DNA of 64,000 nt from Arthrobacter cupressi (GCF_900099975.1 NZ_FNEI01000001.1:310001-374000), one strand, 5' to 3'; shown: positions 7,373-16,170, counted from the first letter of the stretch. Numbers and translations: made by a program. Notes: generated by a model not told the origin, from the sequence alone.

Positions 7373-9171
7373 TAGTACTTACGCTCCATAGGCTCGTAAC
7401 GGGTGAAGACAACGGGCTTGGTCTCCAGACGGATGCCCGCGACGGACTCGGCCGAGGACTCGGTGGTCACCGAGGAATCCTTGTAGGCCATGGAGTGCTT
7501 CATGAACTTCTCGTCGTCACGGTCCGGGAAGTCTTCGCGGTAGTGGCCGCCGCGGGATTCCTCGCGGTGCAGGGCACCCACGGTCATGACCTTCGCCATG
7601 TCCAGGAGGAACCCGAGCTCAACGGCTTCCAGCAGGTCCAGGTTGAAACGCTTGCCCTTGTCCTGGACAACCACGTTCTTGTAGCGCTCCTCGAAGGAGG
7701 CGATGTCGCTGAGGACCTTCTCCAGGGATTCCTTGGTGCGGAACACCTGCATGTTGGCGTCCATGGTGTCCTGCAGTTCCTTGCGGATCTGGGCCACGCG
7801 CTCGGTGCCGGTGCCGCCCAGCAGGCCGTCAAGCATGCCGCGGGTCTGGGCTTCGGGGTCCTCTGGGAGTTCCACGAAGTCCGCGGTCTTGGAGTATTCC
7901 GCGGCAGCGATGCCGGCGCGCTTGCCGAACACGTTGATGTCCAGCAGGGAGTTGGTACCGAGGCGGTTGGAGCCGTGGACCGAAACACACGCAACCTCAC
8001 CGGCGGCGAACAGGCCCGGAACAACGGTGTCGTTGTCCTGCAGGACTTCGGTGGCGATGTTGGTGGGGATGCCGCCCATGGCGTAGTGCGCCGTCGGGAA
8101 CACGGGGACCGGGTCCGTGAACGGTTCCACACCGAGGTAGGTGCGGGCGAACTCGGTGATGTCCGGAAGCTTGGCTTCGATGTGCTCCGGCTCCAGGTGG
8201 GTCAGGTCAAGGAGCACGTAGTCCTTGTCCGGGCCGCAGCCGCGGCCTTCCCGGACCTCGTTGGCCATGGCGCGGGCCACGATGTCACGGGGCGCCAGGT
8301 CCTTGATGGTGGGGGCGTAGCGCTCCATGAAGCGCTCACCCTCGGAGTTGCGCAGGATTGCGCCTTCGCCGCGCGCACCTTCGGTGAGCAGGATGCCCAG
8401 GCCGGCCAGGCCGGTCGGGTGGAACTGGAAGAACTCCATGTCCTCCAGCGGGATACCGCGGCGGAAGGCGATGCCCATGCCGTCACCGGTCAGGGTGTGG
8501 GCGTTGGAGGTGGTCTTGAAGACCTTGCCGGCGCCGCCGGACGCGAACACCACGGACTTGGCCTGGAAGACGTGCAGTTCGCCGGAGGCGAGGTCGTAGG
8601 ACACCACACCGGCTACGCGCTTCTGCTTGTAGGGGGTGCCGTCCTCGCGGACCGCGTCCTCTTCGACCAGCAGGAGGTCCAGGACGTAGTACTCGTTGTA
8701 GAACTCCACGTTGTGCTTGACGCAGTTTTGGTAGAGCGTCTGCAGGATCATGTGGCCGGTGCGGTCGGCTGCGTAACATGCACGGCGCACGGGGGCCTTG
8801 CCGTGGTCGCGCGTGTGGCCACCGAAGCGGCGCTGGTCGATGCGGCCTTCGGGCGTGCGGTTGAACGGCAGGCCCATCTTTTCCAGGTCCAGCACGGCGT
8901 CGATGGCTTCCTTCGCCATGACCTCCGCCGCGTCCTGGTCAACCAGGTAGTCGCCACCCTTGATGGTGTCGAACGTGTGCCATTCCCAGTTGTCTTCTTC
9001 AACGTTTGCCAGAGCAGCACACATGCCGCCCTGTGCTGCACCCGTGTGGGAACGGGTGGGGTAAAGCTTGGTCAGTACCGCGGTGCGCGCACGCTGACCG
9101 GATTCGATCGCGGCGCGCATGCCGGCGCCACCGGCACCGACAATAACGACGTCGTACTTATGGACCTGCAT
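7372..9171 (-). CDS. sdhA: succinate dehydrogenase flavoprotein subunit
   Basis: This 599-residue catalytic subunit oxidises succinate to fumarate. The FAD-binding Rossmann motif [14 protein letters not shown] is at the N-terminus. The histidine of [10 protein letters not shown] is the expected site of covalent FAD attachment. HPTGL and the [12 protein letters not shown] stretch form the usual FAD and substrate elements. I chose ATG 9171 (protein beginning MQVHKYDVV) because AGAAAGAG precedes it by about 9 nt; the next upstream start would add only seven unconserved residues. It is the third gene of sdhC-D-A-B and overlaps sdhB by one base. Confidence 0.97.
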   Translation of the reverse strand: MQVHKYDVVIVGAGGAGMRAAIESGQRARTAVLTKLYPTRSHTGAAQGGMCAALANVEEDNWEWHTFDTIKGGDYLVDQDAAEVMAKEAIDAVLDLEKMGLPFNRTPEGRIDQRRFGGHTRDHGKAPVRRACYAADRTGHMILQTLYQNCVKHNVEFYNEYYVLDLLLVEEDAVREDGTPYKQKRVAGVVSYDLASGELHVFQAKSVVFASGGAGKVFKTTSNAHTLTGDGMGIAFRRGIPLEDMEFFQFHPTGLAGLGILLTEGARGEGAILRNSEGERFMERYAPTIKDLAPRDIVARAMANEVREGRGCGPDKDYVLLDLTHLEPEHIEAKLPDITEFARTYLGVEPFTDPVPVFPTAHYAMGGIPTNIATEVLQDNDTVVPGLFAAGEVACVSVHGSNRLGTNSLLDINVFGKRAGIAAAEYSKTADFVELPEDPEAQTRGMLDGLLGGTGTERVAQIRKELQDTMDANMQVFRTKESLEKVLSDIASFEERYKNVVVQDKGKRFNLDLLEAVELGFLLDMAKVMTVGALHREESRGGHYREDFPDRDDEKFMKHSMAYKDSSVTTESSAESVAGIRLETKPVVFTRYEPMERKY

Positions 9172-9258
9172 ACCAGATGCTCTTTCTCTCAAAGTCAGAT
9201 GGTCGGCGGAGCAGCTCCGCCGATGTGGGCGCCGCCCAGGGGCAGCGCCGCAGGAGCG

Positions 9259-9720
9259 CTACGGCGCGGGGCAGAAACCGCCCGGCAGCTGGACGCCGTC
9301 CACCACGGGGCACGGGTTGAAGGTGAAGATCACCAGGGTGCCGAGGATGACGATGACTGCGCTGGCAGCGTAGAGGACCACCTTGAGCCAGAAGCGGGTG
9401 GCGTCCTTTTCGGCGTAGTCGTTGATGATGGTGCGGACACCGTTGGTGCCGTGCAGCATCGCGAGCCACAGCATGGCGAGGTCCCAGAACTGCCAGAACG
9501 GATCGGCCCACTTGCCGGCGACGAATCCGAAGTCGATGGCGTGGATGCCTTCGCCCACCAGCAGGTTCACGAAGAGGTGGCCGAAGATCAGCACCACCAG
9601 GACGACGCCGGAAAGCCGCATGAACAGCCAGGCGAGCATTTCGAAGTTGCCCTTGCTGCCGCCGCTGCGCTTGTACTGCGGCGCGATCTTGCCGGAACGG
9701 GGAGACTGGATGGCGGTCAT
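9259..9720 (-). CDS. sdhD: succinate dehydrogenase membrane anchor subunit
   Basis: This 153-residue protein has three membrane helices (about 30-55, 78-100 and 115-135). With SdhC it anchors complex II and forms the haem b and quinone site. The LHGTNG motif carries the likely haem-ligand histidine. The N-terminus is polar and basic, and the C-terminus ends in a proline- and cysteine-containing tail. It starts 3 nt after the sdhC stop. An 87-nt spacer separates it from sdhA, longer than other gaps in this operon, with no obvious gene in it. Confidence 0.92.
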   Translation of the reverse strand: MTAIQSPRSGKIAPQYKRSGGSKGNFEMLAWLFMRLSGVVLVVLIFGHLFVNLLVGEGIHAIDFGFVAGKWADPFWQFWDLAMLWLAMLHGTNGVRTIINDYAEKDATRFWLKVVLYAASAVIVILGTLVIFTFNPCPVVDGVQLPGGFCPAP

Positions 9721-9723
9721 GGC

Positions 9724-10104
9724 TTAGTGGCCTCCCAATGCGAGGGACAGGTGGCGGATGGCGAAGCCTGCGAAGGTGACCAGCCAGAGCGCGAGCACAA
9801 CCCACAGCATCTGGCGCTGGTACTTCGCGCCCTTCTTCCAGAAGTCGACGGCGATCACGCGCAGGCCATTGAAGGCGTGGAAGATGATCGCTGCGACAAG
9901 GCCGGTTTCACCCAAGGCCATGAGGGGGTTCTTGTAGGCGCCGATGACGGCCGTGTAGGCCTCGGGGGACACGCGCACCAGTGAGGTGTCCAGGACATGG
10001 ACCAACAAGAAGAAAAAGATCACAACACCGGTAATACGGTGTCCAACCCAGGACCACATGCCTTCACGGCCGCGGTACAAGGTGCCAGCTGGTTTTGTCG
10101 GCAC
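9724..10104 (-). CDS. sdhC: succinate dehydrogenase cytochrome b556 subunit
   Basis: This 126-residue membrane protein has three helices. The stretch MWSWVGHRITGV is the SdhC family signature that contributes to the quinone site, and the histidine of IFHAFNGLRV is the likely haem ligand. It is the first gene of the sdhC-D-A-B operon. The start is GTG at 10104. A 240-nt non-coding region separates it from the divergent mannose-1-phosphate guanylyltransferase gene and should hold the operon promoter and leader. Confidence 0.93.
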   Translation of the reverse strand: MPTKPAGTLYRGREGMWSWVGHRITGVVIFFFLLVHVLDTSLVRVSPEAYTAVIGAYKNPLMALGETGLVAAIIFHAFNGLRVIAVDFWKKGAKYQRQMLWVVLALWLVTFAGFAIRHLSLALGGH

Positions 10105-10184
10105 TGAATAAACCTTCCTGCATCACAGCGGCGCTGGCACGGGACCATGCGGGGGAACGCCAGCTGCGAGAGCACTCGTAGCTC

Positions 10185-10200
10185 AGCCTAAATCTAGGCT
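10185..10200 (-). promoter_or_regulatory. candidate sdh promoter or operator
   Basis: AGCCTA-aatc-TAGGCT is a perfect 6-bp inverted repeat. It contains a TAGGCT and a TAGATT on the minus strand, both good -10 matches, about 80-95 nt ahead of sdhC. The rest of 10105-10332 shows no gene. Confidence 0.35.
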
Positions 10201-10332
10201 TCGCTCACAGCTTATTCAATTCAGGTTTCCCTACCCCGCAGGCGGAATGGACAGTTTCGTGCCTTGTTTTCAGCCTTTTGCATGCCCCGATGAGACGAAC
10301 ACCACAAAGGCGTCGATGCGGGCATGGTCGGA

Positions 10333-10338
10333 TAAGGT
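10333..10338 (+). promoter_or_regulatory. -10 box of the mannose-1-phosphate guanylyltransferase gene
   Basis: TAAGGT is followed by 6 nt and a GTG start, with no ribosome-binding site between. This is a probable leaderless promoter. Confidence 0.5.
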
Positions 10339-10344
10339 AAGGCG

Positions 10345-11478
10345 GTGAGTACAGACAATGCTTCCCGCCCCGCATCCCCGCTGAACCGCTTCCACGCGGT
10401 CATTCCGGCCGGTGGAGTCGGGACGCGCCTGTGGCCCCTTTCGCGGGCCGCCGCGCCGAAGTTCCTCCACGACCTGACCGGTTCCGGCAGCACCCTGCTG
10501 CGCTCCACCTACGACCGGCTCGAACCCCTGGCCGGCAACCGCGTCCTCGTGGTCACCGGCGTCGCGCACCGTGCAGCCGTCTGCCGCCAGCTCCCGGAGG
10601 TCGGCGAGGACGAACTGGTGCTCGAAAGCGAGCCCAAGGATTCCGGCGCCGCCATCGGCCTGGCCGCCGCGATCCTGCACCGCCGCGACCCGGACACCAT
10701 CATGGGTTCCTTCGCCGCGGACCAGGTCATCAGCCCGGACCAGGTCTTCCAGGACAGCGTCCGGGAAGCCATCCACACCGCGGCCAGCGGCAAGATCGTC
10801 ACCATCGGCATTAAGCCGACGCACCCGTCCACGGGCTTCGGCTACATCCGCACCGGTGAACTGCTCAAGATTGACGGCGCACCGAGCGCCCACGCTGTGG
10901 TCGAGTTCGTGGAGAAGCCCAGCGAGGACGTCGCCAGGAAGTACCTCGAGTCCGGCGAATACGTCTGGAACGCCGGCATGTTCGTCGCCCCGGTGGCGCT
11001 GATGCTCAAGCACCTCGAATCGAACCAGCCCGAACTATTCGCCGGGCTGCAGGAAATCGCCGCCGCCTGGGACACCCCGCAGCGCGCCGAGGTCACCGCC
11101 CGGGTCTGGCCGACCCTGCCCAAGATCGCCATCGACTACGCCGTGGCCGAACCGGCCGCGGCGGCGGGCGATGTCGCCGTCGTGCCCGGCGCCTTCCGCT
11201 GGGACGACGTCGGTGACTTTGCCGCCATCGGCCGGCTGAACAGCGCCGGCGACGTCGACGAGGTCACCGTGCTTGGTGAAGGCGCCCGCGTCTTCACCGA
11301 GAACGCCAGCGGCGTGGTGGTGTCCGACACGAAGCGCGTGATCGCCCTGATCGGCATCAAGGACGTGGTGATCGTGGATACCCCGGATGCCCTGCTGGTC
11401 ACCACGAAGGAGCACGCCCAGCGGGTCAAGGGCGCCGTCGACGCGCTCAAGGCCAGCGGCGACACCGACGTCCTGTAG
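10345..11478 (+). CDS. manC: mannose-1-phosphate guanylyltransferase
   Basis: This 377-residue nucleotidyltransferase makes GDP-mannose from mannose-1-phosphate and GTP, for mannosylated lipids, proteins or capsule. The pyrophosphorylase signature AGGVGTRLWPLSR is at residues 22-34, with the metal-binding FAADQVI and the FVEKP lysine motif in the usual places. It lacks the C-terminal isomerase domain of bifunctional ManC proteins, matching the shorter guanylyltransferase-only form. The GTG start follows a TAAGGT box. The M20 amidohydrolase follows 90 nt downstream behind its own promoter. Confidence 0.9.
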   Translation: MSTDNASRPASPLNRFHAVIPAGGVGTRLWPLSRAAAPKFLHDLTGSGSTLLRSTYDRLEPLAGNRVLVVTGVAHRAAVCRQLPEVGEDELVLESEPKDSGAAIGLAAAILHRRDPDTIMGSFAADQVISPDQVFQDSVREAIHTAASGKIVTIGIKPTHPSTGFGYIRTGELLKIDGAPSAHAVVEFVEKPSEDVARKYLESGEYVWNAGMFVAPVALMLKHLESNQPELFAGLQEIAAAWDTPQRAEVTARVWPTLPKIAIDYAVAEPAAAAGDVAVVPGAFRWDDVGDFAAIGRLNSAGDVDEVTVLGEGARVFTENASGVVVSDTKRVIALIGIKDVVIVDTPDALLVTTKEHAQRVKGAVDALKASGDTDVL

Positions 11479-11555
11479 CCGGATAACGGCGGCCGGAGAA
11501 CGGCACGATCCCGTAACCAAGAGACGCCTTTCGTTCCGCCGCCCGCCGGGATGGC

Positions 11556-11561
11556 TAGAGT
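11556..11561 (+). promoter_or_regulatory. -10 box of the M20 amidohydrolase gene
   Basis: TAGAGT lies 6 nt before GTG 11568. This is the same hexamer and spacing as before xthA. Confidence 0.5.
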
Positions 11562-11567
11562 TGTGAG

Positions 11568-12767
11568 GTGCGCAATTTCACTACTGAAACCGAGCCGACT
11601 CCCGTGGTGGGACCGTGGCTCGAGGAACTCCTGCCGGACTTGATCGAATTCCGAAGGGACCTGCACGCGCACCCGGAGCTTTCCTTCAAGGAATTCCGCA
11701 CCACGGACAAGCTCGTGGAGCGGCTCGAGGCCGCGGGGCTCAAGCCCCGCCGGCTCGAGGGAACGGGCCTCACGGTGGACGTGGGGGAAGGGCCCATCTC
11801 CACGGCATTGCGCGGCGACATCGACGCGCTGCCGATCATCGAGGAAACCGGGCTTCCCTTCGCTTCCAAGAACCACGGCGTCACCCACGCCTGCGGCCAC
11901 GATGTCCACACCACCACCATGCTGGGCGTGGCGCTGGTGCTGCACGGCATGCACCAGGCCAAGCCGCTCGGCGGCACAGTGCGGATCATCTTCCAGCCCG
12001 CTGAGGAGACCATGCCCGGCGGGGCCCTGTCCTGCATCGATCAGGGCGTGCTCGACGGCGTACCCCGCATCATGGCGCTGCACTGCGACCCGCGCATCAA
12101 CGTGGGCCAGGTCGGTACCCGCATCGGCGCCATCACGTCGGCCTCGGACACCATCAAGATCGAGCTGACCGGCCGCGGCGGGCACACCTCGCGCCCGCAC
12201 CTCACCGAAGACCTCGTGTTCGCGTTGTCCCAAATCGCCGTCAACGTTCCCGCGGTGCTGTCCCGCAGGGTGGATGTGCGCAGCGGCGTCTCCGTGGTCT
12301 GGGGCCAGATTTCGGCCGGTTCGGCGCCCAACGCGATTCCCGCGAACGGGTACATGGCCGGCACCATGCGCTGCCTGGACCGTGACGCCTGGCACGACGC
12401 CGGCGAACTGCTCGACGAGGTCGTGCGCGAAATCGCCGCGCCCTACGGAGTGGACGTCCACCTGGAACACACCCGCGGCGTTCCGCCCGTGGTCAACTCC
12501 GAGGACGAAACGGCCATCATCGAGGCCGCGGCACGCGCCGAACTCGGCGAGCACGCCGTGGTCCTGACTCCGCAGTCCATGGGCGGGGAGGACTTCGCCT
12601 GGTTCCTCGCCGACATCCCCGGCGCCATGATGCGCTTGGGCACCCACACTCCCGGCGGCGAGGAGTACGACCTGCACCGCGGCGACTTCATTGTGGACGA
12701 GCGTGCCCTCGGCTACGCCGTGCGGGTCCTCGCCGCGGCCGCCCTGCGCACCCTCCGCGACCTCTAG
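11568..12767 (+). CDS. M20 family amidohydrolase/peptidase
   Basis: This 399-residue zinc hydrolase belongs to the M20D subfamily (N-acyl-L-amino acid, hippurate or IAA-amino acid hydrolase type). Visible motifs are RRDLHAHPELSF near residue 30, RGDIDALPI with the metal-proximal aspartate, HACGHDVHTT with zinc ligands, QPAEET with the catalytic glutamate pair, and the late histidine in MRLGTHTPG. The dimerisation lid lies between. It releases amino acids from N-acylated forms; the substrate is not determined. The GTG start sits 6 nt after TAGAGT. A 25-bp perfect palindrome follows the stop by 7 nt. Confidence 0.9.
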   Translation: MRNFTTETEPTPVVGPWLEELLPDLIEFRRDLHAHPELSFKEFRTTDKLVERLEAAGLKPRRLEGTGLTVDVGEGPISTALRGDIDALPIIEETGLPFASKNHGVTHACGHDVHTTTMLGVALVLHGMHQAKPLGGTVRIIFQPAEETMPGGALSCIDQGVLDGVPRIMALHCDPRINVGQVGTRIGAITSASDTIKIELTGRGGHTSRPHLTEDLVFALSQIAVNVPAVLSRRVDVRSGVSVVWGQISAGSAPNAIPANGYMAGTMRCLDRDAWHDAGELLDEVVREIAAPYGVDVHLEHTRGVPPVVNSEDETAIIEAAARAELGEHAVVLTPQSMGGEDFAWFLADIPGAMMRLGTHTPGGEEYDLHRGDFIVDERALGYAVRVLAAAALRTLRDL

Positions 12768-12774
12768 CCTTTCC

Positions 12775-12839
12775 AGCGCGAACGTACAGTTGGGGCCCTG
12801 AATCCGACGATTTTAGGGCCCCAACTGTACGTTCGCGCT
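12775..12839. repeat. 25-bp perfect inverted repeat after the amidohydrolase gene
   Basis: The arms 12775-12799 and 12815-12839 are perfectly complementary over 25 bp; the loop is 15 nt (12800-12814). The arm contains AACGTACAGTTGGGG. It begins 7 nt after a stop codon and has no T-tract, so it may be a terminator-like or repeated palindromic element. Confidence 0.85.
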
Positions 12840-12857
12840 TCTTTCGGGGCGATTGAG

Positions 12858-12877
12858 TTGTGCACAATTTAATTGTG
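12858..12877 (+). promoter_or_regulatory. OhrR operator candidate
   Basis: The perfect palindrome TTGTGCACAA (12858-12867) is followed by a further AATTGTG half-site. It is AT-rich in a GC-rich region and lies just ahead of the -10 box of ohrR. The AATTGTGCACAATT style fits OhrR-family operators as I recall them. Confidence 0.6.
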
Positions 12878-12880
12878 GTC

Positions 12881-12886
12881 TATCGT
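12881..12886 (+). promoter_or_regulatory. -10 box of ohrR
   Basis: TATCGT is followed by 7 nt and ATG 12894. It lies immediately after the palindromic operator, so bound repressor would block RNA polymerase. Confidence 0.5.
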
Positions 12887-12893
12887 TTTCTTC

Positions 12894-13334
12894 ATGAGTG
12901 ACGCACCCCGGCTGAACCACCAGGTCTGTTTCGCGCTGTACTCCGCCTCGAAGGCGGCGACGGCGGTCTACCGGCCCGTGCTCGAATCGCTCGGGCTGAC
13001 CTACCCCCAGTACCTCGTGATGCTGGTGCTCTGGGAAGAGGAACCACGCACCGTCCGCGAACTGGGCGCCGCGCTGGGCCTGGATTCCGGCACGCTGTCC
13101 CCGCTGCTCAAGCGGCTCGAGGCGCTCGGCCTCGTGGACCGGCGTCGTGCGCTCGACGACGAACGGCGCGTCGAAGTCCATCTCACGGAGACCGGCCGAG
13201 GGCTCAGCGAAGGCGCCGGCGCCGTGCCCAAGAGGCTCGCGGACGCCGCGGGGCTGGACGCCGCCGAATTGGCCCAGCTGCACACAACCCTCCTGCGGCT
13301 CACCGCCGCCCTGCAGGCCGCGGACAAGTCTTAA
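12894..13334 (+). CDS. ohrR: MarR-family organic hydroperoxide repressor
   Basis: This 146-residue winged-helix regulator represses ohr until its N-terminal cysteine is oxidised by organic peroxides. That cysteine is present (C12 in HQVCFALY), within the sequence context of OhrR proteins. The recognition helix region is GLDSGTLSPLLKRLEALGLVDRRR, a MarR pattern, and the wing carries DDERRVEVHLT. The start ATG 12894 is chosen over an upstream GTG at 12873 because it follows a TATCGT box and gives the normal OhrR N-terminus. It sits directly upstream of ohr on the same strand, with a palindromic operator before it. Confidence 0.88.
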   Translation: MSDAPRLNHQVCFALYSASKAATAVYRPVLESLGLTYPQYLVMLVLWEEEPRTVRELGAALGLDSGTLSPLLKRLEALGLVDRRRALDDERRVEVHLTETGRGLSEGAGAVPKRLADAAGLDAAELAQLHTTLLRLTAALQAADKS

Positions 13335-13378
13335 GCCCCCACGCTCTCCGGAACCGGAACAAACAGAACGGAAGACCC

Positions 13379-13810
13379 ATGAAGACCCTTTACACCGCGG
13401 AGGCACTGGCCTCCGGCGAAGGCCGCGACGGAAACGCGCGCAGCAAGGACGGCAAGCTGGACGTGGCGCTCGCCAGCCCCGTGGAACTGGGCGGCAACGG
13501 ACAGGGCACCAACCCGGAACAGCTGTTCGCCGCCGGCTACGCCGCGTGCTTCCACTCGGCTCTGCGTCTGGTGGGCCGCAAGGCCCGCGCGGACCTCAGC
13601 GATTCCGCGGTGGCGGCGAAGATCCATTTCGGTGCCCTTGAGGACGGGGAAGGCTACGGCCTGGCCGCCGAACTCGAAATCGCCCTGCCCGCCCTCGACC
13701 GGGAAACGGCCGAGCAGTTGGTGGCCAAGGCGCACCGGATCTGCCCCTACTCCAACGCAACCCGCGGGAACATCGACGTCGACATCACCCTCGTGGAGGT
13801 GGCCGCATGA
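13379..13810 (+). CDS. ohr: organic hydroperoxide resistance protein (Ohr/OsmC family)
   Basis: This 143-residue thiol peroxidase reduces organic hydroperoxides. Both catalytic cysteines are present: C57 in GYAACFHSAL and C122 in HRICPYSNATRGN. The conserved arginine and glutamate surroundings are typical of Ohr rather than OsmC. It lies 44 nt after ohrR and its stop overlaps the start of the next gene (ATGA), so ohrR, ohr and the oxidoreductase probably form one peroxide-inducible operon. GGAAGA precedes the start. Confidence 0.93.
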   Translation: MKTLYTAEALASGEGRDGNARSKDGKLDVALASPVELGGNGQGTNPEQLFAAGYAACFHSALRLVGRKARADLSDSAVAAKIHFGALEDGEGYGLAAELEIALPALDRETAEQLVAKAHRICPYSNATRGNIDVDITLVEVAA

Positions 13811-14823
13811 GCCGCGCCCTCCCATTCAGTGGCCGCGAGATCCGGCTCGCCTCCCGACCCCAGGGCCGGCCCGTTCCGGAAAACTTCCGCCTCGCCGAGG
13901 CGGGCGTCCCCGTGCTGGAAGAGGGGCAGATCCTGGTCCGGAACGAGTTCATTTCCGTGGACCCCTACATGCGCGGCCGCATGAACGACAGCAAGTCCTA
14001 CTCCGCGCCCTTCCGCCTGGATGAAGCGCTCGACGGCGGCGCGGTGGGTGAGGTGATCGCGTCCCGTTCGGACGCGCACAAGCCGGGCGACGTCGTCGTG
14101 CACCAGCGCGGCTGGCGCGAGTACGCGGTGGTGGACGCCGCCGCCACGACGCCGGTACCGTCCGGGCTGGCACCGCATTCGGCGTTCCTCGGGGCGTTGG
14201 GCATGACCGGGCTGACCGCCTACGCCGGCCTGCTCAAGGTGGCCGAATTCAAGGCCGGGGACGTCGTGTTCGTCTCCGGTGCCGCAGGTGCGGTCGGTTC
14301 GATCGTGGGACAGATCGCCAAGGCCATGGGCGCCGCGAAGGTAATCGGCAGCGCCGGGACGGCGGAGAAGGTGGAACGCCTGCTGGAACTGGGCTTCGAC
14401 GCCGCATTCAACTACCGCGATGCCCCGGTGCTGGAGCAGTTGGCGGCGGCCGCGGGGGAGGGCGGGATCGACGTCTACTTCGACAACGTCGGCGGCGAAC
14501 ACCTGGAGGCCGCCCTGGCGCTGATGAACACCGGAGGCAGGGTCGCCATGTGCGGGGCCATCGCCCAGTACAACTCCACCGAGCCGCCGGCAGCGCCCCG
14601 CAATCTTGCCGTCGCGATCGGCAAGCAGCTTACCCTGCGGGGCTTCCTCGTGGGCGGGCAGCGCCAGCACGCCGCAGAGTTCGCCGGCCGGATGGCGGGC
14701 TGGCTCGCGGACGGGACCGTGCGCTACGACGAGACCATCGTGGCAGGGCTGGAGAACGCGCCGCAGGCCTTCATCGACCTCCTGGACGGCGCCAACACCG
14801 GCAAGATGCTCGTGCGGATCTAA
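13807..14823 (+). CDS. NADP-dependent medium-chain oxidoreductase
   Basis: This 338-residue MDR-superfamily enzyme lacks structural zinc cysteines and resembles leukotriene B4 12-hydroxydehydrogenase / 2-alkenal reductase. FISVDPYMRGRM and the Rossmann stretch VSGAAGAVGS (about residue 155) are signatures of this group, as is VDVYFDNVGG-type sequence (seen as IDVYFDNVGGEH). It would reduce activated double bonds of alkenals or ketones with NADPH. Its ATGA overlap with ohr suggests a role in clearing lipid-peroxidation products, which is inference from context. A strong terminator follows. Confidence 0.9.
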   Translation: MSRALPFSGREIRLASRPQGRPVPENFRLAEAGVPVLEEGQILVRNEFISVDPYMRGRMNDSKSYSAPFRLDEALDGGAVGEVIASRSDAHKPGDVVVHQRGWREYAVVDAAATTPVPSGLAPHSAFLGALGMTGLTAYAGLLKVAEFKAGDVVFVSGAAGAVGSIVGQIAKAMGAAKVIGSAGTAEKVERLLELGFDAAFNYRDAPVLEQLAAAAGEGGIDVYFDNVGGEHLEAALALMNTGGRVAMCGAIAQYNSTEPPAAPRNLAVAIGKQLTLRGFLVGGQRQHAAEFAGRMAGWLADGTVRYDETIVAGLENAPQAFIDLLDGANTGKMLVRI

Positions 14824-14850
14824 GTTCCCGCCCCGCCGGCTACTGCAAAG

Positions 14851-14892
14851 TAACAAAAGCCCAACAATCCGCGGATCGTTGGGCTTTTGTTA
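14851..14892 (+). terminator. intrinsic terminator of the ohr operon
   Basis: A 15-bp perfect stem (14851-14865 with 14878-14892) encloses an ATCC/GGAT inner stem. The A-rich and T-rich arm ends (AACAAAAG / CTTTTGTT) let it act in both directions. Confidence 0.85.
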
Positions 14893-14900
14893 TGCCCGGG

Positions 14901-14916
14901 TGTGGCCTGCGCCACT
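14901..14916 (+). promoter_or_regulatory. CRP-like palindrome ahead of the nucleoside transporter
   Basis: TGTGGCctgcGCCACT contains GTG-N6-GCCAC, the pattern recalled for Streptomyces Crp. It lies 136 nt upstream of the BMP lipoprotein start. The rest of 14893-15051 shows no gene and no clear -10/-35 pair. Confidence 0.35.
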
Positions 14917-15051
14917 AGTGTTTGATGCATAAGTGCGCTCCGGCGCATGCTGCGAAGCATCAGTGAAAACAGAATTTCAGGCTCGAGTCTTCGAAACGGA
15001 CACTCATTGACCCACCGTCGTAGCATCAATCACTTTCTTCCTGGAGGAACA

Positions 15052-16158
15052 TTGAAGCAATCACTGCGTGCCACCCTCAAGCGCGGTTCAACGGCTGGCG
15101 TTGCCACAGCAGGCGCCGCCGCGCTCCTGCTCACAGGCTGCGGAGCGGCCCCGGAAGCCGGTACCGGCACGAACACGGCGAGTGACTACACCGCCTGCAT
15201 CGTGTCCGACTCGGGCGGCTTCGACGACCAGTCCTTCAACCAGTCTTCCTATGACGGATTGAAGAAGGCCGAAAAGGACCTGGGCATCACGGTGAAGTCC
15301 GCGGAGTCCAAGGCCAACAGCGACTACGAGACCAACCTCAACGGCATGATGAGCGCCGGCTGCAAGCTGACGGTCACCGTCGGCTACCTCCTCGGCGACG
15401 CCACCAAGAAGGCCGCAGCGGACAACACGGACAAGCACTTCGCCATCATCGACTTTGCCTACCCGGCACCGATCGCCAACGTGAAGCCTGTCATCTATGA
15501 CACCGCCCAGGCCGCCTACCTCGCCGGCTACGCTGCGGCCGCCACGTCCAAGACAGGAAAGGTCGGCACTTTCGGCGGGGCCAAGATCCCCACGGTCACT
15601 ATTTTCATGGACGGTTTCTATGACGGCGTCCAGGCCTACAACGCTGCCAAGGGCAAGAAGGTCCAGGTAGTCGGTTGGGACAAGGCCTCGCAGAACGGCT
15701 CCTTTACCGGCGACTTCGAGAAGCAGGACACCGGCAAGCAGGTCACCAAGAACCTGCTGGACCAGGGCGCGGACATCATCCTGCCCGTGGCCGGACCGGT
15801 GGGCAAGGGCGCCGGCGCGGCACTGAAGGAAGCCAAGGCGGCAGGCAAGGACGTCAAGCTCATCTGGGTCGACTCGGACGGCTACCTGACGGCCCCTGAA
15901 TACAAGGACCTGATGTTCACCTCCATCGTGAAGAAGATGGACGAGGCTGTGGAAGGCCTGGTCAAGGACGACAAGGACGGCAAGTTCTCGAACGAGGCCT
16001 TCGTCGGCACCCTTGAAAACGGCGGCGTCGCGATCGCTCCGTTCCATGACTTCGATTCGGCCGTCTCCGCTGAGACCAAGTCCGAACTGGACGCCCTGAA
16101 GGCGGACATCATTTCCGGCAAGCTGAAGGTTGAATCCAAGGCGAGCCCGAAGAAGTAG
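15052..16158 (+). CDS. BMP family nucleoside-binding lipoprotein
   Basis: This 368-residue extracellular substrate-binding lipoprotein feeds the ABC importer encoded downstream. The TTG start is set by GGAGGA 5-9 nt ahead. A signal peptide ends in the lipobox LLTGC, with lipid-modified C30. The mature protein has the BMP/Med fold motifs CIVSDSGGFDDQSFNQ, the SDYETN stretch and AYLAGYAAA. Family members bind purine or pyrimidine nucleosides, agreeing with cdd, deoA and add downstream. A U-tract terminator follows, which may reduce expression of the ATPase gene and raise binding-protein levels. Confidence 0.92.
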   Translation: MKQSLRATLKRGSTAGVATAGAAALLLTGCGAAPEAGTGTNTASDYTACIVSDSGGFDDQSFNQSSYDGLKKAEKDLGITVKSAESKANSDYETNLNGMMSAGCKLTVTVGYLLGDATKKAAADNTDKHFAIIDFAYPAPIANVKPVIYDTAQAAYLAGYAAAATSKTGKVGTFGGAKIPTVTIFMDGFYDGVQAYNAAKGKKVQVVGWDKASQNGSFTGDFEKQDTGKQVTKNLLDQGADIILPVAGPVGKGAGAALKEAKAAGKDVKLIWVDSDGYLTAPEYKDLMFTSIVKKMDEAVEGLVKDDKDGKFSNEAFVGTLENGGVAIAPFHDFDSAVSAETKSELDALKADIISGKLKVESKASPKK

Positions 16159-16170
16159 ACACTCCACCGA

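Noticed and set aside
7495..9984. An 829-codon open frame antisense to sdhA, sdhD and sdhC
   Set aside because: It lies wholly opposite well-supported sdh genes. Its composition (H, V, G, Q-rich without motifs) is the usual GC-rich antisense shadow.
15007..15036. TTGACC and TAGCAT as a promoter of the BMP lipoprotein gene
   Set aside because: The spacing between them is only about 8 nt, too short for a sigma-70-type promoter.
14893..15051. Purine riboswitch ahead of the nucleoside transporter
   Set aside because: I looked for a three-way junction with conserved loops and could not find one; only short unrelated inverted repeats are present.
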